Shown in pieces: positions 1 to 5,788 of a stretch of DNA of 16,022 bases. The notes below the pieces were generated by a model. It ran no database searches and was not told the DNA's origin. It saw only the letters and a program-made list of their open reading frames with translations. The DNA is from JBAZYZ01 sp964366065 (lineage in GTDB: Bacteria > Patescibacteriota > Minisyncoccia > Phycocordibacterales > VMEP01), in NCBI GenBank assembly GCA_964366065.1, contig CAYISF010000011.1:1-16022 (forward strand). The letters are read 5' to 3'. A program made the position numbers and the translations under genes. Position 1 is the stretch's first letter, and each line of letters starts with the position of its first letter.

Positions 1-1
1 A

Positions 2-1021
2 AAAACTTCTGGTTTCAGTGATTCTTTTAAAGTATTTATAAAAAAATTCCCTACCCCCACCAAGTTACCACCCACACCGCCACCAATCAGTCAAATTGTT
101 AAACCAAAGGGAATTTTCTCGTCCTCCGGAGCGAGCTCTGCTTCAGTGACTTCAAATCCGCAAATGCGCGGCGTCCTTGTCCGTGCCCCTTGGAGTAGTA
201 TTGAACCAAGTCCTGGCACGTTCTCTTTCAGTGCAATTGACCAACAGGTAACATCCGCAAAAAACGCCGGCAAGTCCTATTCCCTTGCTGTTTTAGCCGG
301 CGGCCCAGGTAGCCCTGCTTGGCTAACGGACACCTTCGGAGTACCTTATGTTACCTACTTGTTTAGAGGCGAAACCAGTTACCGCCTGCCACTTTTCTGG
401 GATACAACCGTGCAAGATAGATTAAATCAGCTGGCCAAAGCTTTGGGAAACAAATATGGGAACGACGCGTCACTCAAGCTTGTCTATGTTTCCCAGATGA
501 CAGCTAACGGAGTTGAAGGGCATCTGCAGGGTGTAGATATGACGACCTTAAAAAATGCTGGCTACACCGACGACAAATGGGTGGAAGCCGGCAAACAGAC
601 GGCCAGAAACTTTGCCAACGCCTTCCCGACTAAAGCCCTGGCTTTTGAAGTACATGAGATCAACGGCGGCTCAACCGTTCCAAGCCGCATCATCAACGAT
701 CTCTGGAACGATACTTCCCTCGGACATCGCGTCGGGGCGGCCATGTGGTGGATATCAGGCAAGACTACTTATCAGTCAAGTCTTATTGACGTTCTCAAAG
801 CTTACCCTGGCGATATTTACGGGCAGATCATTGGCCGCTCTGATGAGACAACACGATTCCAAAACAATGATTATGGCACTGTCTTTACTCAAGCCAAGGA
901 CATTGGCCTTCGTTATATTGAGCCGTGGGAATATGAATTTAAAACCGCCTCAAACGGAGCGGGAGGAAAGTGGGACGCCATATTTAAAGATTTTAACGAC
1001 TGGGCGGATAAAATACAGTAA
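2..1021 (+). CDS. Glycoside hydrolase-like TIM-barrel protein, 5'-truncated by window edge
   Basis: The reading frame is open from base 2 and no start is visible, so only the C-terminal part (339 residues) is present. The first ~40 residues are Pro/Thr/Ser/Lys-rich and look like a linker following an upstream secretion signal or domain. From about residue 50 the pattern is that of clan GH-A barrels (GH42/GH5-like): a first strand with Arg, Trp and an I-E-P motif, an F-x-F-S-x-I-D segment, then an A-G-K strand and G-G-P-G-S-P-A-W-L, like the AxPPAWL region of GH42 proteins. Glu residues in V-E-G-H (about 510-522) and Y-I-E-P-W-E near the C-terminus (about 916-933) are candidate acid/base and nucleophile; this is inference. 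It probably acts outside the cell on a polysaccharide, but substrate and activity are unknown. No terminator follows; the next gene's promoter starts 8 bases after the stop. Confidence 0.6.
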   Translation, partial: KTSGFSDSFKVFIKKFPTPTKLPPTPPPISQIVKPKGIFSSSGASSASVTSNPQMRGVLVRAPWSSIEPSPGTFSFSAIDQQVTSAKNAGKSYSLAVLAGGPGSPAWLTDTFGVPYVTYLFRGETSYRLPLFWDTTVQDRLNQLAKALGNKYGNDASLKLVYVSQMTANGVEGHLQGVDMTTLKNAGYTDDKWVEAGKQTARNFANAFPTKALAFEVHEINGGSTVPSRIINDLWNDTSLGHRVGAAMWWISGKTTYQSSLIDVLKAYPGDIYGQIIGRSDETTRFQNNDYGTVFTQAKDIGLRYIEPWEYEFKTASNGAGGKWDAIFKDFNDWADKIQ

Positions 1022-1029
1022 TATTGCTC

Positions 1030-1057
1030 TTGAAATCAGGAGAATAGGGGATACAAT
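1030..1057 (+). promoter_or_regulatory. Sigma70-like promoter for the membrane protein at 1064
   Basis: A -35 hexamer TTGAAA (1030-1035) and a -10 hexamer TACAAT (1052-1057) are separated by 16 bases; each matches consensus at 5 of 6 positions. The start point predicted 7 bases after the -10 is base 1064, the first base of the GTG start codon, so the mRNA is predicted to be leaderless. An AGGAG at 1037-1041 lies inside the spacer and is too far from the start to be a ribosome site. Confidence 0.65.
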
Positions 1058-1063
1058 AAAATC

Positions 1064-1651
1064 GTGCGTCACCAAGTATTTTCAAGCAGCGAGGCAATAA
1101 AACACGGCTGGGAATTGACCAAGAAAAACTTTTGGTTTGTCGCCGGACTTCTACTTTTTATAATGATACTTTCCATCGGCAGCGGGGTCATTCCGCCATT
1201 TTCTTTCTTGGTCGGCATTTTTTCAAGTATTTCTCTTTTGACCGCGGCGCTTGAATTATCCGCCGGTAAAAAAGTTCTCATAAAAGATCTTTTCAAAAAA
1301 TATAATGTCGTACTGAAATATCTTGTCGCCTCTGTCATGTACGGAGTTATGGTTCTTGTCGGCCTCATTCTCTTAATTGTTCCCGGAATATATTGGGCGC
1401 TCAAATATCAATTTTATAAACTCCTTATCATTGATAAAGAAATGGAACCGCTGGAAGCTCTGCGAGAGAGCGCGCGGATCACCCGCGGGCACCTCTGGCA
1501 GCTTTTCGGTTTTTTCTGGCTCCTTATCGGCATTAATATTCTCGGAGTGCTTGCTCTCGGTGTCGGACTTTTTGTAAGCGTGCCGACGACCCTTTTCGCC
1601 GTTGTTTTTGTGTACAAAAAACTTCTTGCGGGAGCGCATCATTCCGCGTAA
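1064..1651 (+). CDS. Multi-pass membrane protein, DUF975/YciC-like
   Basis: This is a 195-residue hydrophobic protein. A soluble N-terminal helix (S-x-x-E-A-I-K-H-G-W-E-L-T-K-K-N) precedes membrane segments at roughly residues 22-40 and 45-62. A second unit at about 88-112 contains L-I-V-P-G-I-Y, followed by an amphipathic stretch with E-A-L-R-E-S-A-R-I-T-R-G-H, and then more membrane segments at about 145-188. The P-G-I-Y plus E-A-L-x-x-S-x-x-x-T-R-G-H combination is typical of the DUF975/YciC/glycerophosphodiesterase membrane-domain group, whose molecular role is not established. The GTG start is chosen because it coincides with the predicted transcription start and precedes the first conserved helix. 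The gene stands alone between a glycosidase-like gene and the tRNA locus. Confidence 0.7.
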   Translation: MRHQVFSSSEAIKHGWELTKKNFWFVAGLLLFIMILSIGSGVIPPFSFLVGIFSSISLLTAALELSAGKKVLIKDLFKKYNVVLKYLVASVMYGVMVLVGLILLIVPGIYWALKYQFYKLLIIDKEMEPLEALRESARITRGHLWQLFGFFWLLIGINILGVLALGVGLFVSVPTTLFAVVFVYKKLLAGAHHSA

Positions 1652-1664
1652 TACCGCATTACTT

Positions 1665-1680
1665 GGGCGCGTGGCGGAAT
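1665..1680 (+). tRNA. 5' part of an interrupted tRNA-Leu(CAG)
   Basis: GGGCGCG (1665-1671) is a 7-base acceptor strand, TG follows at positions 8-9, then GCGGAAT gives the 5' D-stem strand and the start of the D-loop. This 16-base block is a standard tRNA-Leu beginning, but the expected G-G-n-A-CGC does not follow. The acceptor strand pairs 7/7 with CGCGCCC at 1970-1976, and the D-stem GCG (1674-1676) pairs with CGC (1919-1921), so the partner is the 3' part at 1914-1977. A weak promoter (TTGCGG 1626-1631, 17-base spacer, TAATAC 1649-1654) could start RNA at about 1661. Functional state unknown. Confidence 0.8.
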
Positions 1681-1718
1681 CCCAGTAGCAAAACTTCCAG
1701 ATAGGATTACTTCGCCAT

Positions 1719-1747
1719 ACACGGTTTCTTTTTAAATCGTGTTTTTT
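1719..1747 (+). terminator. Intrinsic terminator after the 5' tRNA part
   Basis: ACACGGTTT (1719-1727) and AAATCGTGT (1734-1742) form a 9-bp stem with one G-T pair and a CTTTTT loop, followed by TTTTT (1743-1747). If active, it would separate transcription of the 5' tRNA part from the downstream tRNA and folD. Confidence 0.6.
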
Positions 1748-1787
1748 ATTGTAAGCTGTGCTTGGTAGCGTTTGCTACGGGACAGGC

Positions 1788-1796
1788 TGGTATATT
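1788..1796 (+). promoter_or_regulatory. Extended -10 promoter for tRNA-Leu and folD
   Basis: TGGTATATT (1788-1796) fits the extended -10 form TGnTATAAT at 8 of the 9 positions (the final hexamer matches 5 of 6). No good -35 is seen at normal spacing. The predicted start is about 1803, eleven bases before the mature 5' end of the intact tRNA-Leu. The element sits in the loop of the inverted repeat 1775-1806. Confidence 0.5.
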
Positions 1797-1813
1797 TATC
1801 CCGTAGTAAGTTT

Positions 1814-1895
1814 GCCGTGGTGGCGGAATTGGTATACGCGTACGCTTCAGGAGCGTATGTCGCAAGACATGGGAGTTCAAGTCTCCCCCACGGCA
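1814..1895 (+). tRNA. tRNA-Leu (anticodon CAG)
   Basis: A complete class II tRNA. Acceptor GCCGTGG (1814-1820) pairs 7/7 with CCACGGC (1888-1894). The D-arm GCG/CGC has G-G at 1831-1832. The anticodon stem TACGC/GCGTA carries the loop TTCAGGA with anticodon CAG at 1848-1850. A long variable arm (TGTCGCAAGACA) and the T-arm GGGAG/CTCCC with TTCAAGT follow. Discriminator A1895 suits Leu. CCA is not encoded. It reads CUG codons. CACGGC, the end of the acceptor strand, is repeated at 1896-1901, so the 5' acceptor strand has an alternative pairing partner. It lies inside the D-loop of another tRNA-Leu with the same anticodon. Confidence 0.95.
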
Positions 1896-1913
1896 CACGG
1901 CAAATTTTACTAC

Positions 1914-1977
1914 CGGGACGCGTACGGTTCAGAACCGTATTCCGTAAGGATTGAGAGTTCAAATCTCTCCGCGCCCA
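1914..1977 (+). tRNA. 3' part of an interrupted tRNA-Leu(CAG)
   Basis: The block contains the D-loop end CGGGA, D-stem strand CGC (1919-1921), and anticodon stem TACGG/CCGTA (1923-1927, 1935-1939) with loop TTCAGAA and anticodon CAG (1930-1932). A variable arm TCC/GGA follows, then T-arm GAGAG/CTCTC with TTCAAAT (1953-1969), acceptor CGCGCCC (1970-1976) and discriminator A1977. No matching acceptor 5' strand lies directly upstream; the only one is GGGCGCG at 1665. With the 5' part it makes a regular tRNA-Leu of about 80 nt. CCA is not encoded; CA and then the folD start follow at once. Confidence 0.85.
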
Positions 1978-1981
1978 CAAA

Positions 1982-2818
1982 ATGAGATTGCTCTTAGGAA
2001 AACCAGTCGCCGAAAAGATACTTGACGATGTCAAAAAGAAAATTGCGGAATCCGGGGTTACTCCCGGACTTGCCGTTATTTTAGTCGGGAATGATAAGCC
2101 CTCGCAGGCATATGTTTTCATCAAGGAGAAAAAAGCCGCAGAAATAGGAATTCATTTTGAAAAGTTCGTTTTGCCGAAAGAGGTTTCCGAATCTGATATA
2201 GTGGAACTCATACGGAAATTAAATAATCGGCAGGAGATTCACGGAATCATAGTGCAGATGCCGTTGCCCTTAGGTATTGATGCCGACAAAGTTGTCGCCA
2301 CGATAAATCCGAATAAAGACGCCGACGGTTTTCACGCGGATACTATCGGTAAATTTCTTGGCGGTGATAAAGAAAGAATTCCTGTCTTCCCAATGGCTAT
2401 TATGGAAATGGTAAAAGCCAGCGGAATTTCTTTGCACGGCAAAAGTGCGGTAGTAGTGGCAAATTCGCACAGGTTTGGAGATTTGATGAAAAAACCGTTA
2501 TTTGATGAAGGAACTCTGGTCGACGTAATATTCTGCGACGAATTGGAGAGCCAAAGTCACAGGGGTGCTCTAGTTAATGCTCAAATTATGATTACTGCTT
2601 GCGGCAGAGGGGGCTTAATAAGGAGAAATATGGTTCCTAAAGCGGCTCTAATTATTGACGGCGGGATAATTGAAATAAGCAATAAGATTTTTGGCGATGT
2701 GGATTTAGAGAGTTTTGAGGGAACAGACACTGCGATATCTCCTGTTCCTGGCGGAGTAGGACCTGTAACTGTTGCATGTTTGCTTAGGCGCGTAACAGAA
2801 CTTGCTTTTGATAAGTGA
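1982..2818 (+). CDS. folD: Bifunctional methylenetetrahydrofolate dehydrogenase/cyclohydrolase, divergent
   Basis: FolD interconverts 5,10-methylene-, methenyl- and 10-formyl-tetrahydrofolate in the cytosol with NADP. The 278 residues are a normal length. The catalytic Y44-x3-K48 motif, Q92 in VQMPLP, D115 in DADGF, and the C-terminal SPVPGGVGPVT (253-263) are present. Two motifs deviate: the usual PCTP loop reads VFPM (135-138), and the cofactor-loop motif G-R-S-x-x-V-G-x-P reads A-N-S-H-R-F-G-D-L-M (160-169); the usual C-H-S is C-D-E. Folate chemistry looks intact, while NADP binding may be altered. ATG 1982 is five bases after the tRNA discriminator, with no Shine-Dalgarno, so the mRNA 5' end is probably made by tRNA processing. 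murD follows after 4 bases. Confidence 0.88.
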   Translation: MRLLLGKPVAEKILDDVKKKIAESGVTPGLAVILVGNDKPSQAYVFIKEKKAAEIGIHFEKFVLPKEVSESDIVELIRKLNNRQEIHGIIVQMPLPLGIDADKVVATINPNKDADGFHADTIGKFLGGDKERIPVFPMAIMEMVKASGISLHGKSAVVVANSHRFGDLMKKPLFDEGTLVDVIFCDELESQSHRGALVNAQIMITACGRGGLIRRNMVPKAALIIDGGIIEISNKIFGDVDLESFEGTDTAISPVPGGVGPVTVACLLRRVTELAFDK

Positions 2819-2822
2819 TAAA

Positions 2823-4190
2823 ATGGACTATAAAAATTATTTTAAAAACAAAAGAGTGACAATAATGGGTTTGGGTCTTTTGGGGCGTGGCGTCGGTGAC
2901 GCCGCTTTTTTGGCCGAGTGCGGGGCGAAACTTACGATTACGGACTTAAAAACAAAAGAGCAGTTAAGACCATCACTTAAAAAGCTCCGGAAATATAAGA
3001 ATGTAAGGTTTGTTTTAGGGAGGCATCGGTTGGGAGATTTTCGCAATTGCGACATGGTGCTGAAGGCCGCCGGCGTGCCGCTTGATTCTCCATATATAAA
3101 AGAAGCCAGAAAAAATAAAATTCCAGTGGAAATGAGCTCGTCACTTTTTGCCAAGCTCGCAAGTATTCCGATTATTGGCGTTACGGGAACACGCGGGAAA
3201 TCTACCGTCGCGTATCTTATACATCACATATTAAAATCGGCCGGCAAAAAAGTTTTTTTAGGCGGCAATATTTTGGGTGTTTCCACGCTCGCGTTTTTGT
3301 CCAAAACCAAGCAACACGACTATGCTGTGTTGGAATTGGACTCATGGCAACTGCAGGGATTTGGCGATTTTAAATTAAGTCCGCATATTTCTGTTTTTAC
3401 GACCTTTCTGCCGGACCACATGATTTATTACAAAAATAATATGAAAAAATATTTTGCCGACAAGGCGAATATTTTCAAGTATCAGAAGAAAGAAGACGTT
3501 CTTATTGCCGGCCGTCAGGTGTATCCGGTTATCAAAAAATACAAAGGAAAGATAAAAAGCAAAATTATTATTCCGAAAGGAAAATTACCCAAGGGATGGA
3601 AGTTTCCTTTGCCGGGGAAGCACAATGAATATAACGCCGCTTTGGCGGTTGGGGTCGCGCGTTCACTTTGGATTCCGGACGTAGTGATTAAAAAAGTACT
3701 GGCTACATTTTCTCCCGTACCCGGACGGCTTGAACTTATCCGTACGGTAAGTGGAGTTAGGGTCTATAACGATACCAATTCCACAACGCCGGATGCCACC
3801 ATAGCCGCACTCCGCGCTCTCGGCATTAATTCTGGACATCCTAATTTAGGACATCCGATGTCCAAAATTAACAAAAGGCGGATAATTTTGATTATGGGCG
3901 GAGCAGACAAGGGTCTTGATATGAAAAAGTTAATAAAAGAAATTCCAAGGTATTGTAAAGCAACAATTTTTCTCTCTGGCACTGGCACTTCCAAACTGAA
4001 AACTGAAAACTCAAAACTGAAAACTATTACCGAATACAATAATTTGCGCGGTGCAGTGGAAAAATCTTATCAAATTGCAAAAAAGGGAAATGTGATATTG
4101 TTAAGTCCAGCTTTTGCATCATTCGGTATGTTTCGCAATGAGTACGATAGAGGTAATAGGTTTGTTAGATTAGTAAAAAAGTTGAAATGA
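2823..4190 (+). CDS. murD: UDP-N-acetylmuramoylalanine--D-glutamate ligase
   Basis: MurD adds D-Glu to UDP-MurNAc-L-Ala in the cytosol during peptidoglycan precursor synthesis. Seen in order: N-terminal Rossmann start (V-T-I-M-G-L-G-L-L-G-R-G, 12-23); ATP loop GVTGTRGKST (119-128); E-L-D-S-W-Q-L; the D-H-M motif with the downstream K of K-A-N-I-F; G-K-H-N-E-Y-N; V-P-G-R-L-E; N-D-T-N-S-T-T-P-D-A-T; M-G-G-A-D-K-G-L-D; and the C-terminal LLSPAFASFGMF. 455 residues is normal. ATG 2823 is preferred over an in-frame TTG at 2802 that would overlap folD; no Shine-Dalgarno is seen, so coupling to folD is likely. Two repeat-derived stretches lie in the C-terminal domain (about residues 335-350 and 391-401). 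The stop overlaps the murC start. Confidence 0.93.
   Translation: MDYKNYFKNKRVTIMGLGLLGRGVGDAAFLAECGAKLTITDLKTKEQLRPSLKKLRKYKNVRFVLGRHRLGDFRNCDMVLKAAGVPLDSPYIKEARKNKIPVEMSSSLFAKLASIPIIGVTGTRGKSTVAYLIHHILKSAGKKVFLGGNILGVSTLAFLSKTKQHDYAVLELDSWQLQGFGDFKLSPHISVFTTFLPDHMIYYKNNMKKYFADKANIFKYQKKEDVLIAGRQVYPVIKKYKGKIKSKIIIPKGKLPKGWKFPLPGKHNEYNAALAVGVARSLWIPDVVIKKVLATFSPVPGRLELIRTVSGVRVYNDTNSTTPDATIAALRALGINSGHPNLGHPMSKINKRRIILIMGGADKGLDMKKLIKEIPRYCKATIFLSGTGTSKLKTENSKLKTITEYNNLRGAVEKSYQIAKKGNVILLSPAFASFGMFRNEYDRGNRFVRLVKKLK
3826..3871. repeat. In-frame inverted repeat inside murD
   Basis: GGACATC at 3834-3840 and again at 3849-3855, each complementary to GATGTCC at 3857-3863. Outside these, TTAATT (3826-3831) pairs with AATTAA (3866-3871). 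The outer stem is 14 bp with one mismatch, and a smaller palindrome (7-bp arms, one central base) lies inside. It encodes about 15 residues (S-G-H-P-N-L-G-H-P-M...) between two conserved MurD motifs where family members normally have a short loop. Confidence 0.7.
3993..4025 (+). repeat. 7-bp tandem repeat AAACTGA inside murD
   Basis: 4.7 consecutive units of AAACTGA, one with a G-to-C change (AAACTCA, 4007-4013). They encode the hydrophilic run K-L-K-T-E-N-S-K-L-K-T in a loop of the MurD C-terminal domain. The reading frame is kept. Confidence 0.85.
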
Positions 4191-5503
4191 AAGAAATTAA
4201 TTTAGAAAAAATTAGAAACGTTCATTTTATAGGTATTGGAGGAATTGGTGTTTCGGCTGTGGCAAGAATGATGCTTGCGCAAGGCAAAGGTGTTTCCGGT
4301 TCGGATATATCCCCATCGCGGATTACCAAGGAGCTTGCGGAACTGGGCGCCCATGTTTCTATTGGTCACAAAGTGGAAAATATTCCAGAAAGTGCCGATT
4401 TAATGATTTACACGATAGCTGTCTCGCCGAATAATCCTGAATTTGAAGAAGCCACGCGTCGAAACATTCCAGCTGTTTCATATCCGGAATTTTTGGGAAT
4501 AATTTCCGAAAATATGTTTACTATTGCCGTTTCGGGAACTCACGGGAAAACTACAACTACGGCAATGGTCGCGGACGTGCTTTGGAACGAAGGAATTAAT
4601 CCGACAGTAATTGTGGGGAGCTTGCTTGAAAAGGGTGGCTCTAATTTTATTGCCGGAGAAACACCCTCGCATATTTTCGGTCAAGAATATGAAAATGGAG
4701 TTCTCGTCGTAGAAGCGTGCGAATACCAGCGTTCGTTCCTTAATATTCATCCGCAAGTTCTTATCATTACGAATATTGATAATGACCACCTTGATTATTA
4801 TAAGGATATATACGATGTAATCTCGGCTTTCAATGAAGTTGCTCGTAAGGTTCCGGAGAGCGGATTTGTAATAGCCAATACCCAAAATTCTTACGTTAAA
4901 AGGGCTTTAAGGGGTGTGAAAGCGGTTATTGTGGATTATTCCTCATACAACGTTTCTAAGCTCAATTTAAAGGTTCCAGGGGCTCATAATAAGGAGAATG
5001 CTAAGGCGGTTTTGGCTCTAGTTTCAGTACTTAGGTCTGACGAAATTAAAGCCGAGGAAGCACTAGAGAATTTCTCCGGTACTTGGCGGCGGTTTGAATA
5101 TAAAGGAAAGACGGCAAGCGGTGCGGAGGTTTATGACGATTATGCCCATCATCCGACGGAAGTTAAAGCAACCCTAGCCGGCACGCGCGAAAAATTCCCC
5201 GATAAACGTATTGTCGTAGTATTTCAGCCCCATCTTTACTCGCGCACCAAACTTTTACTGGACGATTTCGCGCGCGCCTTCGGAGACGCCGACGAGGTAA
5301 TTCTTGCGCCGATTTACGCCGCCCGAGAGCCGTTTGACCCGAGCATAACAAGCGAAATACTCGCGGAGAAAATCGGCGCCCGCGCTTTGGCCGATTTTGA
5401 AAGTGTAGAAAAACATTTGCGCGATAACCTAAGAGAAGGAGACATTATAATCACCATGGGTGCGGGGGATATTTACAAGGTAGGGGAAAACTTGGTAACT
5501 TAA
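4187..5503 (+). CDS. murC: UDP-N-acetylmuramate--L-alanine ligase
   Basis: MurC joins L-Ala to UDP-MurNAc with ATP, the step just before MurD. The 438 residues show the N-terminal GIGGIGVSAVA (17-27) and V-S-G-S-D, ATP loop GTHGKTTT (117-124), E-A-C-E-Y-Q-R-S-F (176-184; the usual form is EADESDxSF), TNIDNDHLD (195-203), DDYAHHPTE (317-325), FQPHLYSRT (346-354), Y-A-A-R-E, and the C-terminal M-G-A-G-D-I. It is slightly shorter than E. coli MurC (491) but complete in motifs. ATG 4187 overlaps the murD TGA in an ATGA, which indicates translational coupling. The gene order murD-murC in one unit supports a compact peptidoglycan pathway. Confidence 0.95.
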   Translation: MKEINLEKIRNVHFIGIGGIGVSAVARMMLAQGKGVSGSDISPSRITKELAELGAHVSIGHKVENIPESADLMIYTIAVSPNNPEFEEATRRNIPAVSYPEFLGIISENMFTIAVSGTHGKTTTTAMVADVLWNEGINPTVIVGSLLEKGGSNFIAGETPSHIFGQEYENGVLVVEACEYQRSFLNIHPQVLIITNIDNDHLDYYKDIYDVISAFNEVARKVPESGFVIANTQNSYVKRALRGVKAVIVDYSSYNVSKLNLKVPGAHNKENAKAVLALVSVLRSDEIKAEEALENFSGTWRRFEYKGKTASGAEVYDDYAHHPTEVKATLAGTREKFPDKRIVVVFQPHLYSRTKLLLDDFARAFGDADEVILAPIYAAREPFDPSITSEILAEKIGARALADFESVEKHLRDNLREGDIIITMGAGDIYKVGENLVT

Positions 5504-5533
5504 AGTTAGTACAATTTGTTAAGGAATTGAACA

Positions 5534-5788
5534 ATGAATAATCCTTGTTGCGCTGAATGTGGTACCCCCGCGTATGGTTCGTTCGGAAGCACTAAAGCAG
5601 GAGACATAATTGAAGCTGAAGAAGGCAAAAGGGAGTAGAATAAAATAAGGTGTCTGTGCGAAATGTGCGCCACATTTTACTGTAACACGCGTTTCAAATG
5701 GCTCCGTCCTTTTTGGTTTAGGTTGCCGATTCCGATGTGGAAAATTTTCAAACTGCTAGGTATTCGCGCTTTTGACCCCGCCCAATGA
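5534..5788 (+). pseudogene. Cys-rich zinc-ribbon-like small gene with an in-frame amber codon
   Basis: ATG 5534 has a good ribosome site (AAGGA 5521-5525, 8 bases upstream). Translation gives 34 residues with C5-C6-x2-C9 and meets TAG at 5636-5638. The same frame continues for 49 codons to TGA 5786-5788 with C40-x-C42-x2-C45 and C50, followed by a basic, Trp/Phe-rich tail. Two CxxC pairs, one on each side of the TAG, suggest a single zinc-binding domain of about 84 residues; TGG to TAG would be one base change. Alternatives are a true 34-residue protein, a restart at ATG 5663, amber readthrough, or a sequence error. I do not recognise the family. The last codons overlap the terminator at 5775. 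Confidence 0.5.

Larger units (their letters stand above)
1681..1913 (+). other. 233-base intervening sequence in the D-loop of tRNA-Leu
   Basis: This segment separates the two parts of the interrupted tRNA-Leu. Joining 1680 to 1914 restores a normal D-arm (GCG GAATCGGGA CGC, with G18 G19, A14 and A21). The segment holds a terminator-like hairpin (1719-1747), a GTAGC/GCTAC hairpin (1765-1778), an extended -10 promoter (1788-1796) and a complete tRNA-Leu(CAG). Its ends are complementary to each other. I see no group I intron core and no open reading frame of its own, although I could not fold it. It could be an insertion that killed the tRNA, an unrecognised intron, or the spacer of a split tRNA. 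The exact junction may shift by a base. Confidence 0.6.
1680..1918. repeat. Four copies of a TCCC(G)GTAG-type repeat in alternating orientation
   Basis: Direct copies start at 1680 (TCCCAGTAGCAAAACTT) and 1799 (TCCCGTAGTAAGTTTGCC). Inverted copies lie at 1770-1782 (GTTTGCTACGGGA) and 1902-1918 (AAATTTTACTACCGGGA). CTACGGGA (1775-1782) and TCCCGTAG (1799-1806) are a perfect 8-bp inverted repeat. 1680-1696 pairs with 1902-1918 at 14 of 17 positions, the three exceptions all being A-C. 1799-1819 can pair with 1896-1918 over about 21 bp with two single-base bulges. The copies therefore allow mutually exclusive foldings. Confidence 0.75.

Noticed and set aside
555..1100. 181-codon plus-strand frame overlapping the glycosidase-like gene
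   Set aside because: It is out of frame with a convincing barrel protein and crosses the promoter at 1030.
1681..1913. Group I intron in tRNA-Leu
   Set aside because: The position is the D-loop rather than the anticodon loop, the segment is short once the inner tRNA is removed, and no P3-P7 core sequences were recognised by eye. A covariance search (Rfam Intron_gpI) would settle it.
1732..2124. Minus-strand and plus-strand frames across the tRNA locus (such as 1732-2124 minus, 1758-1985 plus)
   Set aside because: They run through two tRNAs and the start of folD, with no ribosome site or family motif.
2802..2822. Earlier TTG start for murD at 2802
   Set aside because: It would overlap folD by 17 bases with no ribosome site, and ATG 2823 lies just before the first conserved strand.
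3993..4025. CRISPR-like array
   Set aside because: The units are 7 bases, contiguous and inside a coding sequence, with no spacers; no CRISPR array is seen anywhere in the window.
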